NCBI GenBank assembly: GCA_032622095.1 | Contig: CP136069.1 | Span: 44,370,194 to 44,434,193, forward strand | From: Siphonodentalium dalli | Lineage: Eukaryota; Mollusca; Scaphopoda; Gadilida; Siphonodentaliidae | DNA: 64,000 nt | Direction: 5' to 3' | Shown here: piece after piece, positions 10,094 to 20,648 of the stretch | Layout: each line of letters opens with the position of its first letter | Position numbering within the stretch: the first letter of the stretch is position 1 | Position numbers and translations under genes: made by a program | The notes under the pieces: model-generated | Databases searched by the model: none | The model's input: the letters and a program-made list of their open reading frames with translations, nothing else | Told to the model about the DNA's origin: nothing

Positions 10094-10288
10094 CAGTAAT
10101 GCCCTAAATAATCAGCTCCTTAACCACAGCAGAATTATGGATGATTTTTCAGGATTTAGTAGGAAATATGGTTTGTTGCCATTCATCCGAAAGCTCTCAA
10201 GGCAACCAAACCATATTTCTGACTAAATCCAGAAAAATTACCCATAATTCCGCTGTGGTTAAGGAGTCGATTATTTAGAGCATTACTG
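10094..10288. mobile_element. Family E foldback MITE
   Basis: Complete ends (CAGTAATGCCCTAA ... CATTACTG) with some loss at the centre: the arms meet at CTCTCAAGGCAACC instead of the full palindrome centre. The left flank is GC, not TA. Confidence 0.8.
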
Positions 10289-10369
10289 TACCTCCCCTGT
10301 GTTCCTTGTTGCGCTTCGAAGTATTACTTTTCAGTGGACCCATTCTACAATCATTCAGAAAGATGACTG

Positions 10370-10459
10370 TTAACTAGACATGAGACCTGTATGCACTCAG
10401 AAGACAAGTTCATGATAATTTAAATTTACATGTTTTCCCTGCTGCATCAGATTCATTAA
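10370..10459 (+). repeat. 90-bp direct repeat flanking A3, left copy
   Basis: Starts TTAACTAGACATGAG and ends CAGATTCATTAA. The right copy is 10854-10943, with one mismatch (GAAGACAAG / GAAGTCAAG). Both boundaries of the repeated unit are TTAA, and element A3 sits exactly between the copies. See findings. Confidence 0.95.
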
Positions 10460-10853
10460 CCCTTTACCCAACAAACCGGCCAAAACCGGCCAAATAAAGC
10501 TGCAACAGCCTAAAATATCTTCGGTCTGTCTCAATAAAACCATACAAATATGGATATCATTGGAACCGGCTCATTGACCACATTGTGATGGTTACAGTTA
10601 TGCCCTGTGCCAATGCATTCTCTTATATATGCGAGTCGACCATAGGTCGCCTCGCATATATAAGAGAATGCATTGGCCTAAAAAAAATTCTTTTTTTTAA
10701 CACTTTTTACCATTTTTTCTTACAATCTTTAACAATTTTTTAATTTTTAATGTGTTAAGCCAATGCATTCTCTTATATATGCAAGGCGACCTATGGTCGA
10801 CTCGCATATATAAGAGAATGCATTGGCACAGGGCCGTTATGTTGGGTAAAGGG
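10460..10853 (-). mobile_element. TTAA element, family A, copy A3 (394 bp), inverted
   Basis: Complete copy in reverse orientation: CCCTTTACCCAACAAACCGG at the left, CAGGGCCGTTATGTTGGGTAAAGGG at the right. Both hairpins present. It lies between two copies of a 90-bp host sequence. Confidence 0.92.
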
Positions 10854-10943
10854 TTAACTAGACATGAGACCTGTATGCACTCAGAAGTCAAGTTCATGAT
10901 AATTTAAATTTACATGTTTTCCCTGCTGCATCAGATTCATTAA
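10854..10943 (+). repeat. 90-bp direct repeat flanking A3, right copy
   Basis: Same TTAA-to-TTAA unit as 10370-10459. After it the sequence continues GAACAAATAAC, which is the unduplicated flank. Confidence 0.95.
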
Positions 10944-11556
10944 GAACAAATAACAACTGTACCAATTTCTCCACATCACTAATTTCCACCTCACAAATAT
11001 TACCTTTCATTGTAAATTCTTGCAGTCACTATAATCTGGATAAATTTTAATGCTATTTTATTCTGAGTTTTCTTTCCTCAAAAGACAAGGCATCAGCTTA
11101 ATCAGCACTGAAGACTTCAAGATTAAATTTTCAATCTTTTTTTCTTCAATAAGGATGAATATTCATTTCAACGCAAGGTGATTGCAGGCAGATTTTACTA
11201 CAGGAATCAGCAGGAATTCGAAATTTTTTTATGAGGAAATACTCAATTGAAGTTGCTTAAATTCCGATACATTTAAAAAAAAAAAATCTGTTTCAAAGGT
11301 AGGACCCTGGGCTGTTCCTGCAGCCTATTTCTACAACAATGCTTTGAAGAAATATTCAGAATTGTATCAAATTCAACTCGGCAAATGTCGAGGTATTCAG
11401 CTAATATAACTACTACTACACCAACCAATCAAAATGCTTTCTGTTAACAGCAGTTTATGAAAAAACAATAAAGAGATAGAAAGTGTCAATCAACAAAAAC
11501 TGCTTGACTGTTATGGAAATATTAAAGCCAGGTCTAATTTTCAATAAAATGCATAT
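10944..11556. other. No gene seen
   Basis: AT-rich, apparently unique within the window; no supported open frame or repeat. Confidence 0.45.
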
Positions 11557-11560
11557 TTAA

Positions 11561-11706
11561 CCCTTCGTATGGAGCCTTACATATAGAAGATAACGCACTG
11601 GCTTACAAGCCCGAGGTAAATACTGCTAGGCCAAGGTATTCTCTTATAAGAAAATCATTGGCACAGGGTTTTCACAAAATTACAGGAAGCTCTGGTCATG
11701 GAAGGG
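11561..11706 (-). mobile_element. TTAA element, family C, short decayed copy
   Basis: TTAA at 11557 and 11707. Left end CCCTTCGTATGGAGCC, right end CAGGAAGCTC...TCATGGAAGGG. The GGCTTACAAG and GAGGTAAATA phrases of family C are kept, but both hairpins have collapsed to single arms. Confidence 0.75.
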
Positions 11707-11722
11707 TTAACCAAGTAACCTA

Positions 11723-11907
11723 CATTAATACCCTAAATAATCGACTCCTTAACCACAGCAGAATTATGGGTAACTTTTCAGGATTTAATAGGAAATATGG
11801 CCGAAAGCTTTCCGATGAATGGCAACAAGCCACATTTCCGACTAATTCCTGAAAAGTTACCCATAATTCTGCTGTGGTTAAGGAGTCGATTACTTAGAGC
11901 ATTACTG
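11723..11907. mobile_element. Family E foldback MITE
   Basis: Ends CATTAATACCCTAAATAATC / CATTACTG, both next to TA. Central ~30 bases are deleted, leaving GGCCGAAAGCTTTCCGATG at the junction. Confidence 0.8.
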
Positions 11908-12342
11908 TACTTTCAAGTCATCTTTTAGAAACAAAGATCATGAGATATTCGCAAACTTTTTGCACATTTATTTTTGTCAGCGCTTTTCATTTTAGGAAAT
12001 ATCCAGAAGAACTAATGGGTCTTTCATGGTCGTTTGCTTCAAATCTGTCAACGCACATCAACACAGGTCACACATAGATTTATATGGCATCCCTGTTCTC
12101 AACCACAGCCTGTATAGCGCAATCTCACTAGGGTTTTCTCCATTAGACTAAAGCAGGAAATGAATGTCTGATCCCATGTCCCTTCTCATATGAAATCAGC
12201 CGCCAGATGATTACGGAAGTAGCGTTCATAAGGCTTTATCTAGCTGGCAGCTAATTCACATGCCATATTAGAGCAAAGGGATCAATTGATTGATGTTGGA
12301 AGTTTTGTTTTCTACATCTAGTTGTATCCCCTAATATAGATT
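11908..12342. other. No gene seen
   Basis: No open frame or recurring repeat recognised. Confidence 0.4.
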
Positions 12343-12854
12343 AGATCATGCCATGAATCTCTTCTCTGACTAACGCCCGGAGAGATCATATTCCACCAAT
12401 ACAAAACATTGGAACTTTTTGAAGTTTTGACAGGGAACCTTATAAAGTCGAAAATTTAATTTGGGGAACATATTTCTTAGTTATTATCTGTTCCTTAATA
12501 ACACACTGTAGGTGAAGGTTCGTACTCGAAATTTCACGATTTAAGTGAATTTGTGAGCGATTTTACTTTATATCGCTTACAATTATGGAATTTTTCCTGG
12601 GTATATATTCAACGTTTTTTTTGGTGATATCGGCTCACAACAGTCACATAAAAGCATGCATTTTTTAGTTGGGACTTCACCTACAGTGAAGAACATTGTT
12701 AGAGAACAGATAATAACTAATAAATATATTCCCTGCATTATGTTTCGACTTTATAAGGTTCCCTGTCAAAACTATAAAAAGTTCCAAGGCTTTGTATTGG
12801 TGGAATATAATCTCTACGGGCTTTAGCCAGAGTAGAAATTCATGGCATGATCTA
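12343..12854. mobile_element. Family M: ~510-bp element with ~190-bp inverted arms
   Basis: The left arm starts AGATCATGCCATGAATC (12343) and the right arm ends GATTCATGGCATGATCT-like (12854). Matching inner blocks are TATTCCACCAATACAAA, TTTTGACAGGGAACCTTATAAAG, TTAGTTATTATCTGTTC and CACTGTAGGTGAAG. A ~80-bp non-paired centre lies at about 12540-12660. Single arms recur at 9900-10093, 45995-46105, 49500-49660 and 49937-50065. The superfamily is unknown. Confidence 0.75.
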
Positions 12855-12883
12855 AATATTGATAATTTACATGGGAAATAACG

Positions 12884-12982
12884 GGACCCATGTGGCTCAG
12901 TTAGTGAGGCATATGGTGCAATAGACCATCATAAGCCATGCACCCAGCAATGGCAAAGCTGGTTTTAATCCATAAAACATAT
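12884..12982 (+). mobile_element. tRNA-derived SINE head, plus strand
   Basis: ATGTGGCTCAGTTAGTGAGG (A-box-like), CATAAGCC, and CTGGTTTTAATCC (decayed B box at 12959-12971). It parallels the minus-strand SINE at 7668-7955 (both contain ATGGTGC, CATCATAAG and CAGCAATGG). Truncated at its 3' side by the family E copy at 12997. Confidence 0.5.
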
Positions 12983-12996
12983 TTCCAAACCAAGTA

Positions 12997-13108
12997 CAGT
13001 AATGCCCTAAATAATCGACTCCTTAACCACAGCAGAATTATTGGTAATTTTTCAGGATTTAGTCGGAAATATGGCTTGTTGCCATTCATCGTAAAGCTCT
13101 CACTGAGT
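12997..13108 (+). mobile_element. Family E, left arm only
   Basis: Starts TACAGTAATGCCC and proceeds normally to AAAGCTCTCACTGAG, the palindrome centre, then switches to unrelated sequence. The entire right arm is missing. Confidence 0.85.
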
Positions 13109-13110
13109 CA

Positions 13111-13760
13111 AAAGTGAATATTTTGGGTTTCGTAGTTTTGACCAGATAAAAATTGAGTTTTCAGTCATTTTTAATACTTGAATTGTAGGGACCCACAATA
13201 GTCTTTATCCAGTCAAATCTACAAAAACTAGAACATTTGATTGGTTTGACAAAATTTGGGTGTCATCTAGTATGTTTGGGGGCCACCCCACAGAATTCTT
13301 TTTTTGTTGCACATGAAAGTGTGAATATACCAAATGTAGCGAAAAAGTAATGAATGTGTCAAATTTTGAATAAGTAAGCATCGAGATATGAGTTTGTATA
13401 GCACACAGGGTGACATTTTTATGGAGGTAAAGCAGCCAAAATGATAAGAGTACACACTCTCCATGATAAAGTACAGGTTCATCAGAACGTTTATTATAGT
13501 AAAAACTCCTGAGTGTGGTATGAGACATGCCATATTAAAAAGACTACACAAGGAAATGAACTTTCATAGAAAAATAATTTGGTTCACTGTCTTCTGATTA
13601 CTATTTTGGTCTTGAGAATCTTAATTCAAGAGACAGTTATAAGGTTATAATGATGTGGAATCAAAAGAAACATTCACTGATGGCAGATTGTGTATGGCTT
13701 ATAACATTGAGAAAGATACAAAGGCAGAACATGAACTCAAGTCTGGAAATAGTTTTATAA
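13111..13760 (+). repeat. Segmental duplication, copy with two empty sites
   Basis: Paralog of 15539-16340 and 1-500. It keeps AATACTTGAATTGTAGGG, CTCTCCATGATAAAGTACAG and GATGTGGAATCAAAAGAAAC. It lacks element R (single TTAA at 13171-13174) and element Q (single TTAA at 13621-13624). Overlapping minus-strand open frames of 94 and 107 residues are not preserved in the paralogs. Confidence 0.85.
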
Positions 13761-13879
13761 TGTAAAACTGACTCAATGCAAAAGCCTTAGGTGACATTAG
13801 ATACTTAATTAACACATTCATTACTTATTCGCATATTTGCTACATTCGGTATGTTCACACATTCGCCATCTGGTCATTG

Positions 13880-14218
13880 TACAACGAATAAAGACTATTG
13901 TGGGTAGGTTGGCTCCCGACCATACAAGTAAGATGACACCAAATATTGGCCAAAAATATGCCAAAATTTAGAAGAAAAACATTTGGGGTCAAAAATAAAA
14001 TTTTCCATTTTCGTAGTTTGACGGATAAAGATTACTGTGGGGTGGCCCCCGAACATACAAGTAAGATGACACCAAAAAATTGCCAATATTTCTACCAAAT
14101 TTTGGGTAAAAATTGAATATTCCAGTTTTGACCAGATAAAGATTACTGTGTGGTCGCCCTTGACAATAAAGTAAGATGACGACACAAACAGTTGCCAAAA
14201 AATATTTTTCAGTTATCT
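13880..14218 (+). repeat. Tandem cassette 2 (~110-135 bp period)
   Basis: Three diverged units built from ATAAAGATTACTGTG, CATACAAGTAAGATGAC, CCAAATTTTGG and TTTTCGTAGTTTGAC. Further units occur outside the array at 13120-13290 and 15540-15690, so the cassette spans the R insertion. Open frames on the minus strand come from the repeated phrase. Confidence 0.65.
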
Positions 14219-14222
14219 TTAA

Positions 14223-15535
14223 CTCATTCAGTGCCGGCGACGGATACCGAAAGCGCCATCCATGTGCCGGCGACGGATATATCCGTCGCCCAGAACATCT
14301 CGTTTAAAACATGCTCTACTGGGGGAAAAACTTAGTTTTAATATTGGTGTACATGCTTAAAACACTGCGGATTACAAGTCACGTTTTGTGATAATTTGGG
14401 GGGGGATGGGACGGGGTTGGTGGGTGGTCTGTTTATATGCGCATATTCAACTTGTAAACCATGGCCTAGCCAAAGATATCTCCGTTCAAACGACGTATCG
14501 GGCAGCTCCGTACATTGAGGCATTCAGGAGATAGAGCCGTCTGAATATAGGTGGTGAAAAATTTTGTTTTTTGGGCATGGCTAAAGTCTTGCCGAGTTCA
14601 AACTCTCTGAGAGGTCAACGTATACACCGTACAGATCTGTTAATTGGAAACCGATTTAGATTGCGTAAAGGGCGATTACTATCAAGTCGGTCATTCCCTG
14701 ATCCATCAAACACTTGGTTTAACACCAAACGATAGAGGAACGATGATTTGGACAATGTGCGCATTACGTCAATCAAACTATGTACCTTAAGGGGTTTGCC
14801 AAATTACGATGATAAATTACTATAGAAAACAGTAAGCTTGCTCTTATATATTTTAATATATCGAATTGAAATTTGGTAGTGAGGAGTTTTTCGATGCGCT
14901 GAATTCGATAGAATTGTCACCGGGTTACTCCGATGGCCCAAAATGATGATTCATTGACGCTGTACATGTAGATACGTGTATCACACGAACGGGAAGTATA
15001 CGCCGCACAGTTATAGAACAATTGTTGTAGGCCTATCGAACGGAAGCGATTAATTTTCAAATTGTTTTCTGTTTTTGGCATCTGCTTCTCCAGTAAATTG
15101 GTTATTGTAAACGTCATCCCATTTAGAAAATTCGAAGTGTCTCATTTATCAGCCCCGCACTTCCGATCCTTGCCATAACATAATGCTATGTTATTCCACC
15201 AGCAAAATAAATGCCTAAAACTGCACAGAATAGGTTAGTTAGATGGTCACATAAAACAGATTTGTAATTTCACAAAATTGGTGTTAATTTTAAGTACTCG
15301 TTGCCATGGCAACACAAAATTTTGGACCTGTGATTACCCTATAGTACCGAAATTGGACTTTCAAAGAACTTTGTGAGTATATAGGGCCTATAATATCAAT
15401 TCCTGCTGTCAGTTCAATTCTTTCCAATATTGAATAATCAAACTAAATATATAGCTAGAGTAAATTATGGCTTTTTCCCCCAGGAAACCTGGTTCCTGGG
15501 CATCGTTTTCCCCAGGAAACCTGGCACTGAATGAG
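14223..15535 (+). mobile_element. TTAA element, family R, 1313 bp
   Basis: TTAA on both sides (14219-14222, 15536-15539). Terminal inverted repeats CTCATTCAGTGCC / GGCACTGAATGAG. Sub-terminal palindromes: CGACGGATATATCCGTCG near 14270 on the left, and two CCCCAGGAAACCTGG motifs near 15480-15525 on the right. Flanks match the uninterrupted paralog around 13171. The largest open frames inside are 61 and 66 residues, with no DDD transposase-like content, so it is non-autonomous or gutted. Its ends resemble family B (CAGTGCC at the same place). Confidence 0.8.
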
Positions 15536-16009
15536 TTAATACTTGAATTGTAGGGACCCACAATAGTCTTTATCCGGTCAAAGCTACGAAAACTGGAAAA
15601 TTTGACTGGAACCCAAATTTGGACAAAATTTTGTGTCATCTTGTATGGTTGGAGGCCACCCCACATAATTCTGTTTTCGTTGTACAATGACCCGATGGTG
15701 AAAGCCTGAATATACCAACCGTAGCAAATAAGTAATGAATGTGTTGAATTTTGAATAAGTAACCGTTGGTCGAGATACGAGTATGTATAGCACACAGCGT
15801 GACATTTTATGGAGGTGAAGCAGCCAAAATGATAAGAGTACACACTCTCCATGATAAAGTACAGGTTCATCAGAACGTTTATTATAGAAAAAACTCCTAA
15901 GTGAGACCTGCCATATTAAAAAGACTACACACACAAGGAAACGTACTTTCATCGAAAAATAATTTGGCTCGCAGAATTATGATTTCTCTTGTGATCTTGA
16001 GAATTTTAA

Positions 16010-16218
16010 CCTCTTCGCTGCTATATGACGTTATGATGTCATTGATGTTATTGTCATATTCCAGTGGAAAAATATTACGGGAATATCACAAGAACCAAAA
16101 AACTGACTGAGTTGAAAGGATATTATCTAGTGTGCTGAAGTAGGTCTGTAGTACCATATAGCACACGACATGCACTTTTACGTCGGTAATAGTTAGGGAC
16201 GTCATAGCAGTGAAGAGG
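16010..16218 (+). mobile_element. TTAA element, family Q, copy 2 (209 bp)
   Basis: TTAA at 16006-16009 and 16219-16222. Left CCTCTTCGCTGCTATATGAC, right GTCATAGCAGTGAAGAGG. About 95% alike to the copy at 174-379 by eye. The empty paralogous site is at 13621. Confidence 0.8.
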
Positions 16219-16327
16219 TTAATTCATAAGAGAGTTATAAGGTTATAATGATGTGGAATCAAAAGAAACATTCACTGATGGCAGATTGTGTATTGAGACA
16301 GATACAAAGGCAGAACCCGTACTCAAG

Positions 16328-16710
16328 TCTGGAAATAATGTGCCTGTCATTTGCAGAATGAGGTCTCCAGAGGGTGAATTTAGTGACGCTATTCCACACA
16401 GTGGGCTAGCATCACCAAATTCCCCTCTGGGAACCTCATTTTGCCTATGCATCAACTGCAATGGGAGACCTCAGAAGGATCAGATTGAAGTGCCTCAGTT
16501 GAAGTTGAAGTGTTCACCCATTGGTCACCTCGATTATGCATATTATCTTCTGGAAATTAGGGGATATAGAAACTGAACATAAGGGAAAAAGTAACTGAAA
16601 ACAATGGTCCCAGAAGATGGTGCATAAGCAGAATGAGGTCCCGTTATGCGGGGAAGCATCACTAAATTCACCCTCTGGGGGATCTCATTCTGCAAATGTC
16701 AGACACACTA
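16328..16710 (+). mobile_element. Family F element, copy 4
   Basis: First subtype, like 494-926 and in the same place within the duplicated segment, so it predates the duplication. The second palindrome has lost one arm near 16640 (GAGGTCCCGTTATGCGGGG). Confidence 0.8.
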
Positions 16711-16945
16711 TATCCAGGTTTGTGTGTGGATCACAAATCAGTGCCTGTTGGGAATCGAACACATTTCAAAATTTCTGGACTGCTTATGACAGATAAGTTT
16801 GTTAAGTCAAAGACAATTTTTTGAAATTTAGATTTCCCATACCCGACCTCGATTCCTGACTTAGAAAGTGCTATTTTTGGAACTTTAAATCACACCATTT
16901 GATTCAATGTGCCATTGAGACAGTTTGTAAAAAACTGTCACTCTC

Positions 16946-17024
16946 GCCATATTTCCGACTAAATCCTGAAAAGTTACCCATAATTCTGCTGTAGTTAAGA
17001 AGTCGATTAATTAGGGCATTACTG
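16946..17024 (-). mobile_element. Family E, right arm only
   Basis: CCATATTTCCGACTAAATCC through CTGCTGTAGTTAAG to GGGCATTACTG next to TA. The left arm is absent. Confidence 0.8.
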
Positions 17025-17027
17025 TAG

Positions 17028-17378
17028 AAGGCTGCTGTTTGGGAGTAAATTTAACTTAAGCCTCTATGATTTCTCCCTGTTAACAGCCCCATCTCCCTAA
17101 TAAACAGATAGGGAGAGGTGACATCTCCCAATTTGAAACCCCCAGGCTGGTCTCTGAAGAACCCGCTCCCTTTTGGTTGATGAGATAGGCAGCAAAAAGT
17201 ATGTCACCCCCTCCCAGGTATTCATGGCACGTCAGACCTGATAAGACGCCCCGTCTCGATGGCCCTCGATCAGCGACATGCTGGTAATATCTCGGGTCCT
17301 ATTGGTCACATCCGAGTCTGAACAAACACCCTGAAGTACGTCTCGAGAGATCATGAATAAGTATAATGGTGTTGGACA
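17028..17378 (+). repeat. Duplicated segment, uninterrupted copy
   Basis: Paralog of 4075-4922 without the 455-bp poly-C transposon. It ends at GTGTTGGACA, the position of the assembly gap in the other copy. Confidence 0.8.
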
Positions 17379-18615
17379 AACTTCATGGGGAAATAACTGA
17401 TATCAAATGGCATTCTTAACCAGCAATAAAGATATCTTAAGAGGACCTTTATTTTTACCTGTAACTTGCGATATCTGATCAGTTATCAAGGTTTCAGTTT
17501 CATAGAATAATTGTGTCATCGTGTAACCCTGTGTCTATCAGTAACTATGATACCTCAATAATGGCACTGACATCAGCTGACGTACATACCCAAAATAATT
17601 TCAAGTTATCATACATAACAGACATAAAATTTCTATAAATAGAAACAAGTGCCATAACTCTGATTAGAAAGTTGGGGCGGGCCCAATAAACATACAAACC
17701 AAGAATTGTCAGAATCCATCAATAAACGGCTATATGTAATATAGGTAAACCAACCATACCATATCAAACCAAAAACTACTTGTTTGGGTAAAAAACTTTA
17801 TTAAAACTGTTAACACAAGGAAAATAGATCTCTTCTATACATGTACTTGTAATTATTTATACCTTACTCGTACCTAAATTTGCGCTGTGCTATTTTTTGT
17901 GCACCCGTACAATTCTGAATTTAAAATATCTCACAGGGAAAATATATAACTAGAGAGTTATGCTGATGAGTTACATACATTACAAAACGTTGGGCAATGA
18001 ATAGATAATTATACACCAATTCATTTAGGCCCATATTTACATTCAGTCAACAAACATAAAACATTCAAAACCTTTACTCAATTCATAGTGACATACACAT
18101 CATGGTAACATCAACGATGTTGAAATACTTGTAAGAATTAAATACACATATTCTTGATTGCATGTGCATTCACCACCTGGTGTGTCACTGTGGCCATATT
18201 ATCATATAGTCTGAGTTAGTCATGTCATCATAACCCGCAGCTAAATGTAGATTTTTCTGAAGTAAATTATTGTCTTTGTGGTTGTTGTTTTCTGTTTTTG
18301 AGTTCATTTCATTGATGTCCAATCCATAATTTTTCAATATCAGAATAATTATTTGGAGCAAATAAATATCCATCATTGCAACAAAACAACCGTGTATTCG
18401 TGTTTAACAATAACATACATATGTATCTTCAGAAACGACTAAGAGCTGAAACCTTCATCAGATCCAAGACTTTTACGAAAATATTTGTGTCAGTTTTAAA
18501 TTCGCGCAGTTAGGTGCGTGAATTCAAAACTGAGAGAAGATTAGTACTGTGTGAAATTAAATACGAGTAAGGTAGCCATTTTGTAAAATTTCACAAACAA
18601 GAAACTTGCATGATC
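17379..18615. other. No gene seen
   Basis: About 1.2 kb with no repeat family recognised. A 63-residue minus-strand frame (18185-18376) lacks any motif. A small inverted repeat AGTTTTAAATTCGCGC...GTGCGTGAATTCAAAACT lies at 18492-18532. Confidence 0.45.
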
Positions 18616-18617
18616 AA

Positions 18618-18885
18618 GCCAGCAAATAGTGTGTCTGTAATTTGCAGAATGAGGCATCATCTTCTGGGAAGCATCTATAGTCTCAAATTAACATTGTTTT
18701 TAGTTACCAATATCACCAACTTAAACTGGGGAACTTCAATCTGATCCCAGGTCTCCCATAGCAGAATGACATTCCCAGAGGGTGAATTTGATGATGCTAG
18801 CCCACTATGCGGGGTAGCATCACTAAATTCACCCTCTGGGGACCTCATTCTGCAAATGACAAGACACACTATTTCAAGGGTTGAG
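18618..18885 (-). mobile_element. Family F element, internally deleted
   Basis: Left outer end GTGTGTCTGTAATTTGCAGAATGAGG lacks its palindrome. The middle is inverted relative to 494 (CATCTTCTGGGAAGCATC). The right palindrome and outer end ...GACACACTATTTCAAGG are intact. Confidence 0.7.
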
Positions 18886-18991
18886 CATTTTATTAAATCT
18901 CTATGTCCCAGCATATGAAGAAACAAGCATTCCAATGTATACTCTTAACTGAAATGGAGAATCTTTTTATGAGCAGAAGAGAATGTGTTAA

Positions 18992-19228
18992 CCCTTTCAT
19001 GAATAGAGCTTACTGAAATTTTGTGAAAACCCTGTGCCAATGCAGTCTCCCATAGTGAGCCTTGTATATATAACAGAATGCATTGGTCTAACAATATTTA
19101 CTTTGACCTTGTAAACCAGTGCATTCTCTTACATATGCGAGGCTCCCTAGAGAGACTCGCATATATAAGAGATTGCACTGGCACAGGGTCTTTAATGCTG
19201 CACCAGTACAGCTCCCATCATGAAAGGG
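18992..19228 (+). mobile_element. TTAA element, family C, copy C2
   Basis: TTAA at 18988; the right flank is TTTA. Left CCCTTTCATGAATAGAGC, right GCTCCCATCATGAAAGGG. The first hairpin is decayed; the second keeps the CTCCC/GAGAG loop. The linker carries TTTACTTTGACCTTGTAA. Ends are family C (CATGACTGGAGC type). Confidence 0.8.
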
Positions 19229-19599
19229 TTTATAATCAACTAATGACTTGGCTCGAGAAAATGTGTTAAAATCAACAAAGCACTTGGCTCGAACAGACGA
19301 TTTATGTCTCAAATGTAACAGAATAAATTTCTAATTACTCTGATCATTTCTTTCCTTTTCCCAAAAATTTCTTGTCAAAGCAATTATCGTGTATTTGCTA
19401 GAAAATATTTCTGGCTTTCAGAAAACATAACACTAGTCACGGTTAAGGTCAAAGTTCTTAAAAACAATTAATTATGAAGACCATAGGGTTAATAATCTTG
19501 TTTGCATTCAATATGGCACTGTGTTACCATAAATGGTATATTGCCAATGACGGGATAAGTGGTTTCATAAAACACGCAGGAACTGGACAATTATAATCA

Positions 19600-19938
19600 A
19601 AACCCTGCATTAACTCCTGGTGTAACTTTACAAATCAAACAAACCATTTGAGGCCCCTGGGATGCACGTAGGGTGTAACATTCTTACATTCTGATATGCT
19701 ATACAGTTTGCTCTGCGAGGGAGGTGACATACCATGGAAAAAGGCTTTTAAACGTTTACTCCAGAGAATTTGTTCGCAATGGTGTTGCGGAACTTGATAC
19801 ACTTAAAACATTGTCAAATAGCAAAAAATCCATTTCTCTAATAGTTTCACAATCATCGAATTAGGTCAACTTTTGGAAACAATAAGATGATATCTCCTAC
19901 AAGTCAATTGATCCCGATGTTGTCATCTGTCGTCTACT
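19600..19938 (+). repeat. Repeat O, unit 1 of the O/D array
   Basis: Starts AACTCCTGGTGTAACTTTAC and contains GAGGCCCCTGGGATGCACG, CTATACAGTTTGCTCTGCG and CATTGTCAAATAGCAAAAAA. It is followed immediately by a D element. The same ~330-bp unit recurs at 20189 and 21065, each time followed by D, so O+D is the duplicated unit. Confidence 0.75.
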
Positions 19939-19942
19939 TTAA

Positions 19943-20188
19943 CTCTTTATTTCCTAAATAGATTCTCCCATTAGTTATAAAATTATACATTGGAATGGTC
20001 TATTATTCATCTGGAGGGTTTCTCAGGAAAAAATAAGCAGACAACAGATTATAAAAATGCAGAAGGAACATTGGATGAAAATGTTCAGATAATAAGTTCA
20101 ACAAACGGCCTATGGTCGTTTGTTGAACTTATTATCAGAACATTTCCTAAATGAACTACTCATCAGTGAGCTTTCAGTAAAGAGAGGG
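19943..20188 (+). mobile_element. TTAA element, family D, copy in O/D array
   Basis: TTAA at 19939. Left CTCTTTATTTCCTAAATAG, right TTTCAGTAAAGAGAGGG (then TCAA). Body: TTGGAATGGTCTATTATTCA, then a hairpin from AATGTTCAGATAATAAGTTC through ACAAACGGCCTATGGTCGTTTGT. No coding capacity. Confidence 0.75.
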
Positions 20189-20503
20189 TCAACTCCTGGT
20201 GTAACTTTACAAATCAAACAAACAGTTTGAGGCCCCTGGGAAGCACGTAGGGTGTAACATTCTCACAAGTGGATCGCGATGATATGTTATACAGTTTGTT
20301 CTGCGAGGGAGGTGATACACCATGGAAAAAGGCTTTCAAACATTTTCTCTGGAGAATTTGTTTGCAATGGTGTCACGGAACTCGATACATTTAAAACATT
20401 GTCAAATAGCAAAAAATCCATTTCACTGATGTGTCTCAATCATGCAAGAAAAAGGTCCACTTTTCGAAACAATGAGAGACAATTGATCCTGATATCATCT
20501 GTT
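20189..20503 (+). repeat. Repeat O, unit 2
   Basis: Close to unit 1. The 87-residue open frame called here (20279-20542) is broken in units 1 and 3 and runs on into D and B, so it is not believed. Confidence 0.75.
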
Positions 20504-20522
20504 TTAACGCTTAATTGCTTAA

Positions 20523-20644
20523 CCCCTTTCAGTGCCTTATAGAGCTCTTTTCCATCAATGTATCACATTATTATAATCAATAAATTTGAAAAATGATCAA
20601 GGAAATATGGGTTGATACAAAAATCGGACTTGGCACTGAAAGGG
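20523..20644 (+). mobile_element. TTAA element, family B, minimal copy B2 (122 bp)
   Basis: Only the ends remain: CCCCTTTCAGTGCC at the left and GGGTTGATACAAAAATCGG...GGCACTGAAAGGG at the right. The hairpin and the GGCC-rich part are gone. It shares its right TTAA (20645-20648) with A4. Confidence 0.8.
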
Positions 20645-20648
20645 TTAA

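Larger units (their letters stand above)
15539..16790 (+). repeat. Segmental duplication, fullest copy
   Basis: Aligns to 13171-13740 and to 1-960; contains Q and F insertions. The 153- and 122-residue minus-strand frames (15409-15952) are broken in the other copies and show no motif. Confidence 0.85.

Noticed and set aside
14223-15535. Autonomous piggyBac copy
   Set aside because: Right length for a half-size element, but the longest frames are 61 and 66 residues and none resembles a DDD transposase.
15409-15952. 153- and 122-residue minus-strand frames
   Set aside because: They cross the R right end and the duplicated segment; paralogs at 13.2 kb and 1 kb do not keep the frame.
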